This document shows, piece by piece, positions 46,702 to 56,150 of a stretch of DNA of 64,000 nt (positions are counted from its first letter, which is position 1; each line of letters opens with the position of its first letter). The notes beneath the pieces are model-generated. The model had not been told where the DNA came from. It saw only the letters and a program-made list of their open reading frames with translations, and ran no database searches. Location: assembly GCF_013283195.1 (NCBI RefSeq), contig NZ_JABEKT010000003.1:124001-188000 (forward strand), written 5' to 3'. The DNA is from Ensifer adhaerens. Lineage in GTDB: Bacteria; Pseudomonadota; Alphaproteobacteria; Rhizobiales; Rhizobiaceae. The position numbers and the translations under genes are program-made.

Positions 46702-48321
46702 TTATTCCTCGATGTCGACCTTCTCGAAGCGGTGCGAGCCCAAGGGCTCCATCACATAGTTCGTTACCTTCTTCGACATCGGCAGCACAACGGTGGAGTG
46801 GGCAATCGGGACCCAGGGCGCCTGGTCGCTGATGATGGCCTGTGCCTCTTCGTAGAGTTTCGTCCGCTCGCCTTGATCCGCGCTGGTACGCGCCTTCTGC
46901 AAGATCTCGTCGAGCGGCTTGGAGCACCAGTTGGCATTGTTGCTGCCGCCGACGCCGGAGCAGCTGAAGAAGTAGCTGAGCAGATTGTCAGGATCGCCGT
47001 TGTCGCTGGTGCCGCCCAGGATGATGGCGCCATCGCGCGCCTTGTCCCGCGACTTCTTGAGGTATTCGCCCCATTCGTAGGAGACGATCTCGACGCCGAT
47101 GCCGACCTTGGCAAGATCCGCCTGCATCAGTTCTGCCGCACGGCGCGCGTTCGGCATATAGGGACGGCTGACGGGCATCGCCCAGATCTTCATCTTCAGA
47201 TCCTTGACGCCGGCGTCGTCGAGCAGCTTCTTTGCCGCCTCCGGATCGTAGCTGTAGCCGTCGATCGAACCGTTATAGCCCCACATCGTCGGCGGCAGGA
47301 CGCTCTTGGCCATCTGTCCCATGCCCTGATAGACGGAATCGACAATGGCCTTGCGGTCGATCGCCATGTTGATGGCGCGGCGCACCTCCAGCTTGTCGAA
47401 CGGCGCGACCAGGGTGTTCATCGCGAGATAGGAGACGTTGAGACCAGGCTGTTCCAACACGGTCAGGTTCGCATTTGCCTTCAGTCCAGCGATGTCGGCC
47501 GGCGCCGGGTACGGCGCGACATGGCATTCGCCCGCCTGGAGCTTCTGCATGCGTGTCGTCGGATCGGTGGTGATCGCGAAGATGAGGTTGTCGATCTTCG
47601 GCGCGCCGTCCCAATAGTCCGCATTGGCCGCAAAGCGAATTGCTGCGTCCTGCTGGTAGTCGACAAATCGGAACGGCCCGGTGCCGACCGGCTTGCGGTC
47701 GAGGTCTTCGCGCCGTCCCTCAGCCGCCAGCTTGTCGGCATACTCCTTCGACATGATCGAGCCGAAGTTCAGGGCAAGCTTTGCGGGAAGCGACGCGTCC
47801 GGCTGCTTCAGCACGAACTTGACGGTCTTTTCATCGACCTTGACGATGTCCTTGATCACCGATGGCATGTCCATCGCGTTGAACATCTCCCAGTTCGCAC
47901 CGGGAAAATAGCTGTTCCACGGATCGGTCTTGTCCAGCTGGCGATGATAGGTGAAGAGCACGTCGTCGGCGTTGAAATCACGCGTCGGCGTGAAGGTGTC
48001 CGTCGACTGGAACTTCACGCCCTCACGCAGTTTCAGCGTGTATTCGAGATTATCGTCGGAAATCGTCCAGCTTTCGGCGAGGCCCGGAACGACGTTGGTC
48101 GTACCGCTTTCGAATTCGGTGAGGCGATCATAGATCGTTTCCGCCGAAGCGTCCCACGTGCTGTTGGCCGAATAGAGCGCTGCATCGAAGCCCTCGGGCG
48201 CGCCCTCTGAGCAATAGACGAGTGTCTTGGCCATGGCCGGCGTCAGGGCGAGGCCCGAAAGCATCGTTGCAGCAAACAGAGAAACAACGGTCTTGCGCGT
48301 CCGCGCGAATTTCAGAGTCAT
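46702..48321 (-). CDS. Extracellular solute-binding protein family 5 (DppA type), copy 2
   Basis: 539 residues from MTLKFARTRK, with a signal peptide ending in MAKT. Core marks are those of DppA: LVYCSEGAPEGFDAALYS, FNADDVLFTYHRQLDK, KPVGTGPFRFVDYQ. The cysteine-containing stretch SCSGVGGSNNANWCSKPLDEIL matches DppA/haem-dipeptide binding proteins. No permease of its own lies beside it; it may feed the permeases at 51.6-53.5 kb. Downstream of the creatininase-family gene, same strand. Confidence 0.93.
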   Translation of the reverse strand: MTLKFARTRKTVVSLFAATMLSGLALTPAMAKTLVYCSEGAPEGFDAALYSANSTWDASAETIYDRLTEFESGTTNVVPGLAESWTISDDNLEYTLKLREGVKFQSTDTFTPTRDFNADDVLFTYHRQLDKTDPWNSYFPGANWEMFNAMDMPSVIKDIVKVDEKTVKFVLKQPDASLPAKLALNFGSIMSKEYADKLAAEGRREDLDRKPVGTGPFRFVDYQQDAAIRFAANADYWDGAPKIDNLIFAITTDPTTRMQKLQAGECHVAPYPAPADIAGLKANANLTVLEQPGLNVSYLAMNTLVAPFDKLEVRRAINMAIDRKAIVDSVYQGMGQMAKSVLPPTMWGYNGSIDGYSYDPEAAKKLLDDAGVKDLKMKIWAMPVSRPYMPNARRAAELMQADLAKVGIGVEIVSYEWGEYLKKSRDKARDGAIILGGTSDNGDPDNLLSYFFSCSGVGGSNNANWCSKPLDEILQKARTSADQGERTKLYEEAQAIISDQAPWVPIAHSTVVLPMSKKVTNYVMEPLGSHRFEKVDIEE

Positions 48322-48380
48322 TGACGTATCCTCCCTCGGGAATGGAATGCGAAATGTCCGGCAAATGTCTCGCCGGCAGG

Positions 48381-49205
48381 TCAATCAGCTTTGCCCGCAG
48401 TCGTGCCGAGGCCGCGGCCGGGCGCCCAGACGAGATCGGGTGCGGTCCAAAGCACATCGTTGCGGATCAGTTTCACGAGTTCGCCCGCCTGCAGGTCGAG
48501 GAAACGCTCGCCCTTTTCTGCCGTTGCGCTGCGCGGATCGCCCCAGGTGCCGGTTACCGGCGCGCGCTCGGCGAAGGAATAGAACCGCGATACGTCCGCC
48601 GGCACATCGACAGGATGCTGCTGGTTGCCATAGGCCTGGCCGAACATCTCGGTCTTCACCGCGTCGGCGGCGATCGCCAACATGACGGATGCCTCGCCTT
48701 CGCAGGCATGATGCGCACCGGTGTCGACCTCGAAGATCTTGCCCGTCTCTTCCGGCGCCAGCATCCACGGCGTCGTGGCGACGATCGGCATGGCGAACTC
48801 GACCGCGAGTTCACGCACGGCAACCGCGAGCGGATCCATGTTGCCGCCATGGCCGTTGACGATGAACAGCCGCGAGAAACCGAGTGTCTTCAGCGAGCGG
48901 ACGATGCAGCGGATGACGCGGCTGAGCGTATCGTAGTCGAGCGTTATGGTGCCGCCGAAAGGAAGGTGGTGTTCACTCATGCCGAGCCAAAGGCCAGGCA
49001 GAACGGCGACCGGGATGTCGTTAGCGACCAGATGGGCGGCACGAATGGCCGCAGCCGATGCGCTGGCGGTGTCGGTAATGACCGGCAGGTGCGGGCCGTG
49101 CTGTTCCAGCGAGCCGATCGGCAGGATGGCGAGCGCCCCCGGCTTGCCGGCGATTTCGCGCAGGCTGGGGGCGGTCATGCGCGCCCATTCAACTTCCTTC
49201 GTCAT
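48381..49205 (-). CDS. Creatininase family amidohydrolase, copy 2
   Basis: 274 residues from MTKEVEWARM. Motifs PIGSLEQHGPHLPVITD (metal-binding Glu, His, Asp) and IVNGHGGNMDPL are complete, in contrast to copy 1. HEGEA-like HACEGEASVMLAI holds a further conserved glutamate. Probably hydrolyses a cyclic or terminal amide from imported peptides. Precedes the binding-protein gene by 59 bases and is likely co-transcribed with it. Confidence 0.92.
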   Translation of the reverse strand: MTKEVEWARMTAPSLREIAGKPGALAILPIGSLEQHGPHLPVITDTASASAAAIRAAHLVANDIPVAVLPGLWLGMSEHHLPFGGTITLDYDTLSRVIRCIVRSLKTLGFSRLFIVNGHGGNMDPLAVAVRELAVEFAMPIVATTPWMLAPEETGKIFEVDTGAHHACEGEASVMLAIAADAVKTEMFGQAYGNQQHPVDVPADVSRFYSFAERAPVTGTWGDPRSATAEKGERFLDLQAGELVKLIRNDVLWTAPDLVWAPGRGLGTTAGKAD

Positions 49206-49554
49206 GTCAGGCCCTTTCATCAGATGTCCGGATCGCAGGCGCCCGGACCGCCATGCACGCGACTGCGTCTGGCAACATTGCGAAACATGCGCAAACGGCA
49301 GCCGGCAGAGGGCGCCGATTTGCGCTGGTTCAGGTCACTGTTTTCTCCGGCAAGCGATGAGTCGGGTTTCGGCTGAGCGCCGCGGAGCGAACGGCGCCAA
49401 GTTTGCACAGTCGGAAATATCAATCAAATTATTTTTCGTATAAGAAAATTATATTTCTTAAAATGCCCACCTGGCGCAGCAAACGACATTGTACCGCTCC
49501 GCCGCCGCCCATGCGGACGGACGGCGAATGGCAGCTCTGGCGCTCGCTCGCGCC
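49206..49554. other. Promoter region of the creatininase/binding-protein operon
   Basis: About 350 bases without a gene. AT-rich around 49420-49465, containing the dyad described at 49441. Otherwise no feature. Confidence 0.45.
49441..49460. promoter_or_regulatory. Dyad resembling the XRE-cupin operator, longer spacer
   Basis: TAAGAAA and TTTCTTA arms separated by six bases. It resembles the TAGGAAA-N4-TTTCCTA sites near 55-57.7 kb, but the spacer is two bases longer, so recognition by the same regulator is uncertain. Confidence 0.3.
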
Positions 49555-50547
49555 TCAGCCCTGGGCCAGATGACACCGCGCGTGGCGCACCCCATCCCCG
49601 AGGCGCCGCAGATCCTGCGGCGCCTCGCAGCCATTGGCGGCCTTGCCGCATCGTTCCCGGTAGAAGCAGCCGGTCGGCAGTTTGCGGTTGTTTGGAAGCT
49701 CCCCGATCCGCACCTCGGCAAGGGTCGGCAGCGGCGTTTCGAAACTCGGAGCCGAGGCCAGAAGCGTCCGGGTGTAAGGGTGCCGCGGATTGCCGAGAAC
49801 CGCGTCGGCCGGACCTGATTCAACGATCTGGCCGAGATACATCACAGCGACGTCGTCGCAGAAATGGCGCACCAGCGCGACGTCGTGGGAAATAAGCAGG
49901 TACGTCAGACCCCGCTCCCGCTGCAACTTCAAGAGCAGGTTGACGATCTGCGCCTGCACCGACACATCGAGCGCCGACGTCGGCTCGTCCAACACCATGA
50001 GATCAGGATCCGTGCTCATGGCACGGGCGATTGCGATGCGCTGGCGCTGGCCGCCCGAAAATTCGTGGGGCAGCCGATCCAGATGTTCCGGCCTCAAGCC
50101 GACGGCGGCGGCCAGTTCCGCCGCTTTGGCATGCAGTTCGGCATTGCTGTGTCCGCCGCGAATGTGCAGCGGTTCGCTGATCAGCCGCCAGACCGGCAGC
50201 CGCCGATCGAGCGAGGATTGCGGATCCTGGAAAACGATCTGCATCTTCTGCCGCAGGTCGCGCTTCTGCCTTCCCTGTGACGCCTGAAAATCCTGGCCGT
50301 CGATCGCCACCGAGCCCTTTTCGTACGGCGCAAGCCCGATGATCGCCTGGGCGAGCGTGCTCTTGCCGCAACCGGACTCGCCGACAATGCCGAGGCTTCC
50401 GCCGCCGCGAACCTGAAGGCTGACTCCGTTGACGGCGTGCACATGTGAGGTGGCACGGCCGAGCCAGTCTCGGGATGCCGGAAAGCGGACAGTGAGATCG
50501 GAAACCGCCAGAACCGGTGGGGCTATCGTGTCAATACCTTCGGTCAT
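49555..50547 (-). CDS. Peptide ABC transporter ATP-binding protein (DppF type)
   Basis: 330 residues from MTEGIDTIAPP. Walker A GESGCGKST, Q-loop VFQDPQSSLDRR, signature [15 protein letters not shown], Walker B LMVLDEPTSALD. A C-terminal cysteine set (PTGCFYRERCGKAANGCEAP) is the oligopeptide ATPase extension. The start overlaps the DppD-like gene stop by 4 bases. Last gene of the operon. Confidence 0.95.
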   Translation of the reverse strand: MTEGIDTIAPPVLAVSDLTVRFPASRDWLGRATSHVHAVNGVSLQVRGGGSLGIVGESGCGKSTLAQAIIGLAPYEKGSVAIDGQDFQASQGRQKRDLRQKMQIVFQDPQSSLDRRLPVWRLISEPLHIRGGHSNAELHAKAAELAAAVGLRPEHLDRLPHEFSGGQRQRIAIARAMSTDPDLMVLDEPTSALDVSVQAQIVNLLLKLQRERGLTYLLISHDVALVRHFCDDVAVMYLGQIVESGPADAVLGNPRHPYTRTLLASAPSFETPLPTLAEVRIGELPNNRKLPTGCFYRERCGKAANGCEAPQDLRRLGDGVRHARCHLAQG

Positions 50548-51566
50548 TGCCGGCTCCCCTGCTCTGCTATTTCCGGCCCGACACCTCGCCGCCAGCACGC
50601 GACCTCTCGACCATCGGCCCCCGCCAGTTGCGGAGACCGGGATCGACAGAGGTCGATCGCTTCCTTGCATCGCGGCTGAAAATAGCAGCCGGCAGGCGGA
50701 TGCATCAGGTTCGGTACCGCGCCGGTGATCGCTTCGAGCTCCTGCTTCGGCGCCACCCGTTCCGGCAGACAGCGCAGCAGCGCCTGGGTATAGGGATGCT
50801 GCGGCGCATCGAGAACGGTTCGGGTCGCGCCATGCTCGACGATCCTTCCGGCGTACATCACGTAAAGCCGGTCGCAGAGCTGCGACACGACCGCGACGTT
50901 ATGCGAGATGAAGATCACCGACGTCCCGGTCCGGCGCGCACGGTTCTGGATAAGCCGCAGGATCACGGCTTGCACAGTGACATCGAGCGCAGTCGTCGGC
51001 TCGTCGGCAATGATGAGGCCGGGATTGCACGAGAACGCCATGGCGATCAGCACCCGTTGGCGCATGCCGCCGGAGAGCTCGAAAGGGTATTGCTTCATGA
51101 CGCGCTCGGGGTCGCCGATCAGCATGTCGGCGAGAATATCCCGCGCAATGCGCCTCGCATCCGGCAAGCTTGCCTCCTCGTGACGCATGATGACGTCGGT
51201 CAGTTGTTTGCCGATGCGGATCGTCGGGTTGAGCGCGTTCATCGGCTCCTGGAAGATGGTCGAGACCATCTTGCCGCGCACGTCCTGCAGCTGGCTGTCG
51301 TCCATGGTCAGCGTGCTATGGCCAAAGAGCCTGACGGATCCGCCGGTGATCCTGTAGCGTCCTTTGGGCAGCAGTCCTGTGGCCGCCATGGTCGTCACCG
51401 ATTTGCCGCAGCCGGACTCGCCGACGATCCCGACGATCTCTGCCTTTGCGACGTTGATCGACACATTGTCGAGCGCCTTGATCGCGCCGCTGAAGGTTGG
51501 AAACTCCAGCGACAGATTGTGAATGGCCAGCGCCTGGCCGCGAGATTGGACGGTATCTGTCATCAT
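50544..51566 (-). CDS. Peptide ABC transporter ATP-binding protein (DppD type)
   Basis: 340 residues. Walker A GESGCGKSV, Q-loop IFQEPMNALNP, signature [15 protein letters not shown], Walker [14 protein letters not shown]-terminal cysteine cluster (PAGCYFQPRCKEAIDLC) as in DppD/OppD, reported in that family to bind an Fe-S cluster. Overlaps neighbours on both sides by 4 bases. Confidence 0.95.
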   Translation of the reverse strand: MMTDTVQSRGQALAIHNLSLEFPTFSGAIKALDNVSINVAKAEIVGIVGESGCGKSVTTMAATGLLPKGRYRITGGSVRLFGHSTLTMDDSQLQDVRGKMVSTIFQEPMNALNPTIRIGKQLTDVIMRHEEASLPDARRIARDILADMLIGDPERVMKQYPFELSGGMRQRVLIAMAFSCNPGLIIADEPTTALDVTVQAVILRLIQNRARRTGTSVIFISHNVAVVSQLCDRLYVMYAGRIVEHGATRTVLDAPQHPYTQALLRCLPERVAPKQELEAITGAVPNLMHPPAGCYFQPRCKEAIDLCRSRSPQLAGADGREVACWRRGVGPEIAEQGSRQ

Positions 51567-52471
51567 CTGCCCCTAAGGCGCGGGTCGAGCATATCGCGGA
51601 TGCCGTCGCCGACGAGATTGCATCCCATGGCCGTGATCAGAATGGCGAGACCGGGGAAAGTGGCGTACCACCACTGATCGAGCATGTAGCTGCGGCCGCT
51701 GCTGACGAGCGCGCCCCATTCCGCGGTGGGCGGCTGCGCACCGAGGCCGATGAAGCTGAGGGCGGCCGCGATCAACACGACCCCGCCCAGATCGAGTGTC
51801 GCCTGCACGATGATCGGCGACATGGCGTTTGGCAGGATATGCCAGCGCAGAATGTAGAACGGTGAGGCGCCAAAGGTGCGCGACGCCTTGACGAAAACCT
51901 GCTCGCGCAAGGAAAGCGTCTGGCCTCGGGCCAGGCGCACGTAAGCTGGAATGCGCACGATCGCCACGGCCAGCATGGAGTTGAACAGGCTCGGGCCAAG
52001 GGCCGCCGCCAGCGCCATGGCCAGCACCAGCGCCGGCAAGGCAAGGACGACATCCATCAACCGCATGATGGCGGTGTCAATCCGCCCGCCGACCACGCCG
52101 GAAAAGCAACCGATCAGCACCCCGATCGACATCGAAATCAGCACAATCATGAAGGCGGCGCCGCAGGACGCCCTTGCCCCGTAGATCACCCGCGAGAACA
52201 GGTCGCGGCCGACCTCGTCGGTACCGAACCAATGGGCAGCACTCGGTGGCAACAGGCGCGCCGTCAGCGCGACCTTGTCCGGGTTGTAGGGTGCGATCAC
52301 CGGCGCGGCGATGATCATGATGAGGACGAGCAGGATGATGGCAGCGCCGACCAGGGTCAGCGGGCTCCTGCGGCTGAGATACCAAAGGTAACGCAGGCGC
52401 TCGGAGATGGACTTGCTACTGCGCATCGCGGGGCTCGCCGCGGCAGGTTCGGTCGGCATGACGACGGACAT
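51563..52471 (-). CDS. Peptide ABC transporter permease (DppC type)
   Basis: 302 residues with six membrane helices. DppC marks: RRSPLTLVGAAIILLVLIMIIAAPVIAPY, HWFGTDEVGRDLFSRVIYGAR, and the EAA loop KASRTFGASPFYILRWHILPN. Lies 2 bases after the DppB-like gene. Confidence 0.95.
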   Translation of the reverse strand: MSVVMPTEPAAASPAMRSSKSISERLRYLWYLSRRSPLTLVGAAIILLVLIMIIAAPVIAPYNPDKVALTARLLPPSAAHWFGTDEVGRDLFSRVIYGARASCGAAFMIVLISMSIGVLIGCFSGVVGGRIDTAIMRLMDVVLALPALVLAMALAAALGPSLFNSMLAVAIVRIPAYVRLARGQTLSLREQVFVKASRTFGASPFYILRWHILPNAMSPIIVQATLDLGGVVLIAAALSFIGLGAQPPTAEWGALVSSGRSYMLDQWWYATFPGLAILITAMGCNLVGDGIRDMLDPRLRGR

Positions 52472-52473
52472 GA

Positions 52474-53487
52474 TCAGACCTCCCTGATCTGTGGATCGGC
52501 GAGCATGTAGGCAAGATCGACCAGAAGGTTGATCAGCACATACCCGATGGAAGCGACGATCGTGAAACCCATGATGGCGGGAAAATCGAGCGTCTGAATG
52601 GAGGTGACGACGTAGGTGCCCATGCCGGGCCAGGCGAAGATCGTCTCGGTCAGTACCGCGCCATAGAGGAGGTCGCCTAGCGCCAGCCCCAGCAGGGTGA
52701 TGGAAGGGATCAGCGCGTTTCGGAGCGCATAGTTGAAGATGATCATGCCTTTGCGCAGGCCACTGGCGCGCGCGGTGCGAATGTAATCTTCCTGCAGGAC
52801 ATCCAGCATCGAGGCGCGTATCTGGCGGGTGATCACGCCCATATTGGCGAAGGCCAGCACGAAGCCCGGCAGGATGATGTGGTAAACGGCGCTGCGGAAG
52901 GCGTCGAAACGGCCTTGCAGCAGAGAGTCAATCAACAGGAACCCGGTGATGCGCTCTGGCGTAACAATGCCCATGGCCAGACGGCCGCTGCCGGGCAGGA
53001 TCTGGAACTTGGCGTAGAAGAAGTAGATCAGGATAAGACCGAACCAGAACACCGGCATCGAGATGCCGCAGACCGAGACAGTGCGCGCAATCTGGTCGAT
53101 CGGACCGTCCTTGTAGACCGCCGACAGCACGCCGAGCGGCACACCCAGACAGATCGCAATAAAGAGCGCCACGGTTCCAAGCTCCAAGGTCGCGGGCAGG
53201 AAGGTGCGGATATCGCCGGCAACAGGGCGGTTGGTGCGAAGCGATGTCCCGAGATCCCCCTGCAGCAGATTGCCGATATAGATGGTGAACTGTTCGACGA
53301 CAGGTCGATCCAGACCCAGGTTGCGCCTGACGTTTTCAAGCGTTTCGGCGCTCGCCCGGTCGCCCGCGATCATGCGCGCCGGATCTCCCGGTATGAGATG
53401 CGAGATCGTAAACGTGATGATGGCGACGCCTAACACCACGAAAAGCAGAAGTACCAGACGCGGAATGATGATGCGGGTGATTGCCAT
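52474..53487 (-). CDS. Peptide ABC transporter permease (DppB type)
   Basis: 337 residues with six membrane helices. Marks: GDLGTSLRTNRPVAGDIRTFLPATLELG, FWFGLILIYFFYAKFQILPGSGR and ETIFAWPGMGTYVVTSI. The gene follows the binding-protein gene after 141 bases, with a hairpin in the gap that would lower its expression relative to the binding protein. Confidence 0.95.
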   Translation of the reverse strand: MAITRIIIPRLVLLLFVVLGVAIITFTISHLIPGDPARMIAGDRASAETLENVRRNLGLDRPVVEQFTIYIGNLLQGDLGTSLRTNRPVAGDIRTFLPATLELGTVALFIAICLGVPLGVLSAVYKDGPIDQIARTVSVCGISMPVFWFGLILIYFFYAKFQILPGSGRLAMGIVTPERITGFLLIDSLLQGRFDAFRSAVYHIILPGFVLAFANMGVITRQIRASMLDVLQEDYIRTARASGLRKGMIIFNYALRNALIPSITLLGLALGDLLYGAVLTETIFAWPGMGTYVVTSIQTLDFPAIMGFTIVASIGYVLINLLVDLAYMLADPQIREV

Positions 53488-53541
53488 GAACGTCGGCCCT
53501 TCCGGCAGGAGAACCCTGCCTTGCCTGGGAAACGATGAAAC

Positions 53542-53574
53542 CCTGCCGCGACAGCCGTTAAGGCTGGCGGCAGG
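53542..53574 (-). promoter_or_regulatory. Hairpin between binding-protein and permease genes
   Basis: Arms CCTGCCGC and GCGGCAGG, extended inward by CAGCC/GGCTG after a two-base bulge, with a 5-base loop. No T-run. Probably stabilises the upstream mRNA end and lowers read-through to the permeases. Confidence 0.5.
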
Positions 53575-53628
53575 TGTTCCGTGGAATGAAGCCCGTCAAG
53601 GCCATGGGATCGCTCTGATCCCGCTTTC

Positions 53629-55170
53629 TCATTCCGTTTTCGACATCGTTCCGAAGTTGTAGACCTGGATCAGCATGGGATTGTAGACATAGCCTTTCAC
53701 GACCGCGCGGCGGGCGAAGATGTCATTCTTTTCCATGATGTAGAGATAGGGCGCATCCTGCGTCGAAAGCGTCTGCGCTTCGACATAGAGTTCCTTGCGC
53801 TTCGCCTCGTCGACGATGGATCCCGCCTCTTTCACGAGCTCGGTCACCTTGGTGTTGTCGTAGAAGGAACGGTTGCCCGGACCACCCATTTTTCCGGCGT
53901 CGAACCAATAGTTCATGAACATGTAGGGATCGGCAAAATCAGGCGTCCAGGCGCCAGGCGCCATGTCGAACTTGCCGTTGGCCACCAGTTCGCGTTTGGT
54001 CGTGTCGGCGACCGCTTGCAGGTCGAGCTTGATGCCGATTTCCGCAAGAGACGCCTGCAGCGCAAGTCCGACCGGCTCCCACGCAGGATCAGCCTGGGAG
54101 AAGGTGTAGGTCAGGTGGATGTCGCTCTTGCCGGAGTCGGCCAGCAGGGCCTTCGCCTTCTCGACATCGTATGTGTACTGGAAACCCTGCGGGTCGTGGC
54201 CCCACATGCCGCTCGGCACCGCGCCGCGCATCTGCTTGGCCTGACCGAGCATGATGCCGTCGATAATGCCTTGATAGTCGACCGCATAGGAAATCGCCTG
54301 GCGCACCTTGGCGTCATCCAGCGGCGGCTGGCGGTTGTTCATGTAGATGTAGTTCACATACATGCTGGGATTGCTCTCGACCACGACGGAGGCGTCCTTC
54401 TGCAGCGCCTCCGCCTGATCGAGCGGGATCTGTTCGATGATGTCGGCATCGCCGCTCGTCAGTTGCAGACGACGGGCCGAGACGTCGCCGACGATGCGGA
54501 TGACGACCTGCTTCAGCGCCGGCTTTGTGCCGGCGTAATGTTCGTTGCGGTCGAGCACGATGCTCTGGTTGCGTTCCCAGGAGGCGATACGGTAGGGGCC
54601 GCTGCCTGCGGAGTGTTCCGCAAGCCAGGCCTTCGCCATGTCGCCGTCCTTCTCGTGCTCCATCACCTTCGGATTGACGATGGCCGCGCCGGAGACGGCG
54701 AGTGTCGAGATAAAGGGCGCGAATGGCGCCGTCAGATGGAATCTCACCGTCTGCGGATCGACGACCTCGACCTCTTTCAGCACCGGAAACGCGTCGGAGG
54801 GACCCGCTTTCAGCTTCATCAGCCGGTCGAAGCTGAATTTGACGGCGGCCGCATCGACCGGTGCGCCGTCATCGAACTTGTGGCCGCTGGCAAGCTTGAA
54901 GGTCCAAACCAGGCCGGCGTCGTCGGCGGTCCAGCTTTCGGCCAGCTCCGGTGCGACTTCCGTTGTGCCGCCCTTGTAGGCGACGAGCCTTTCATAGGCG
55001 GCGTAAATCAGTGTGTAGCCGCTGTTGCTGATTTCAACGCCTGGATCTGCGGTCGGCGGATCTTCCGCTCGCGCCAGCACCAGCACGTCCTGCGCAGCGA
55101 TTGCGCCGGAAAGCGGCGTCGATGCCAGAAGCAAGGCGATGCCAATCGATTTCCACTTGGAACCGTTCAT
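53629..55170 (-). CDS. Extracellular solute-binding protein family 5 (peptide-type), copy 3
   Basis: 513 residues from MNGSKWKS, with a GGGGAGGA ribosome site and a signal peptide ending near AIAAQ. Family-5 marks: ELAESWTADDAGLVWTFKLASGHKFDDGAPVDAAAVKFS and DAKVRQAISYAVDYQGII. It is the first gene of the operon with permeases and ATPases, so this set is a complete importer. The operator-like dyad at 55234 lies in its promoter. Confidence 0.95.
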   Translation of the reverse strand: MNGSKWKSIGIALLLASTPLSGAIAAQDVLVLARAEDPPTADPGVEISNSGYTLIYAAYERLVAYKGGTTEVAPELAESWTADDAGLVWTFKLASGHKFDDGAPVDAAAVKFSFDRLMKLKAGPSDAFPVLKEVEVVDPQTVRFHLTAPFAPFISTLAVSGAAIVNPKVMEHEKDGDMAKAWLAEHSAGSGPYRIASWERNQSIVLDRNEHYAGTKPALKQVVIRIVGDVSARRLQLTSGDADIIEQIPLDQAEALQKDASVVVESNPSMYVNYIYMNNRQPPLDDAKVRQAISYAVDYQGIIDGIMLGQAKQMRGAVPSGMWGHDPQGFQYTYDVEKAKALLADSGKSDIHLTYTFSQADPAWEPVGLALQASLAEIGIKLDLQAVADTTKRELVANGKFDMAPGAWTPDFADPYMFMNYWFDAGKMGGPGNRSFYDNTKVTELVKEAGSIVDEAKRKELYVEAQTLSTQDAPYLYIMEKNDIFARRAVVKGYVYNPMLIQVYNFGTMSKTE

Positions 55171-55233
55171 CTCGTAGTCCTCCCCAGAACTGCGGTGCAC
55201 GATGCCCTCCCGGCACCAACCGCAGCACTAGAG

Positions 55234-55251
55234 TAGGAAACGATTTTCCTA
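55234..55251. promoter_or_regulatory. Operator-like palindrome in the promoter of the peptide importer
   Basis: TAGGAAA-CGAT-TTTCCTA, a perfect 7-base dyad with a 4-base spacer, 63 bases before the binding-protein start. The same palindrome occurs before the XRE-cupin gene. Confidence 0.65.
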
Positions 55252-55291
55252 AGTGCAATATTTTTTCTTATCGTACTCGTTTTTAGTTGTA

Positions 55292-55924
55292 TCAGCTCTT
55301 GAGCTTGATCCTCTGGGCGTTCGACAATGTGGAAACCAACTCGGTTTCCGGGGTCGAGCAAACGCACAGGATCTGCGCCGGCTCTTCGCTCACACTGAGA
55401 TAGGCATGCCCCATCATCGCATCGAAGTAGCAGGAATCGCCCTTCTTGAGCCGCAAGGGCGCATAGATCTCGGTATGAAGCTCGAGCTCCCCTTCGACAA
55501 CGTAGAAGAACTCCTCGCCCTTGTGGCGGATCAGCGGCCCGAATTCCTCGAGGGTGCGGGCGCGAGCCATCGCCACGATCGGAACCATCGACTTCTTCGA
55601 AATCTCCGTACAGACATAGAGATAGTCGTAGTTCTGCGTGATGATCTCCCGCCCCTCGCCAGATCTGGTGTAGGTGCGGCGCCCCAGCATGCTGGGCGCA
55701 TCCTCGGCACCCGTCATGGTCCCGAAGAGCTCGACGATATCGACCTTGAGGCCCTGCGCCAGCTGGATCAACCGGTCATAAGTAAGCTGCATCTGGTTGT
55801 TTTCGACCTTGGAGAGAGTCGAGACTGCAAGCCCCGTCATGGAACTCACTTCTGCCAGCGTCCAGCGATTGCGGTTGCGAATCTCCTTCAGGATATCGCC
55901 GAGGGTGGATTTCGCATCGGTCAT
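55292..55924 (-). CDS. XRE-family regulator with C-terminal cupin domain
   Basis: 210 residues from MTDAKSTLG. Helix-turn-helix in residues about 10-65 (LAEVSSMTGLAVSTLSKVENNQMQLTYDRLIQLAQGLKVD), then a cupin-2 domain (about 130-195: EEFFYVVEGELELHTEIYAPLRLKKGDSCYFDAMMGHAYLS). This class (PuuR/SutR/HipB-like) controls amino-acid, polyamine or sulfur catabolism, with the ligand sensed in the cupin. A perfect dyad in its own promoter suggests autoregulation, and it sits beside its probable targets. Confidence 0.93.
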   Translation of the reverse strand: MTDAKSTLGDILKEIRNRNRWTLAEVSSMTGLAVSTLSKVENNQMQLTYDRLIQLAQGLKVDIVELFGTMTGAEDAPSMLGRRTYTRSGEGREIITQNYDYLYVCTEISKKSMVPIVAMARARTLEEFGPLIRHKGEEFFYVVEGELELHTEIYAPLRLKKGDSCYFDAMMGHAYLSVSEEPAQILCVCSTPETELVSTLSNAQRIKLKS

Positions 55925-56012
55925 CGTAGGCGTCTCCAATTTGCCTGCAGCCGTCACGACCGCCTGCCGGTCTCGACTCAGCCCGCGACGCGGCAGAATC
56001 CGATTGGCATGA

Positions 56013-56030
56013 TAGGAAAACCATTTCCTA
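56013..56030. promoter_or_regulatory. Operator-like palindrome upstream of the XRE-cupin gene
   Basis: TAGGAAA-ACCA-TTTCCTA, perfect 7-base arms, 88 bases before the start codon. Identical arms to the site at 55234. Confidence 0.65.
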
Positions 56031-56150
56031 TAATACGTGGCCGAAATCAACATCGGCTCGAAAAGCTATGCCATCCCTTGCGTGCCGGTGTCATCGGCGC
56101 GACCTGCAGATCATCCCTGCCGCAATGACGGCAGGGATGGCTGGCCAGAT

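Noticed and set aside
46465-48210. A 581-codon plus-strand open frame
   Set aside because: Antisense of the family-5 binding protein at 46702-48321, which has a signal peptide and clear family motifs.
54016-55236. A 406-codon plus-strand open frame
   Set aside because: Antisense of the third family-5 binding protein; repetitive acidic/valine-rich composition typical of antisense frames in high-GC DNA.
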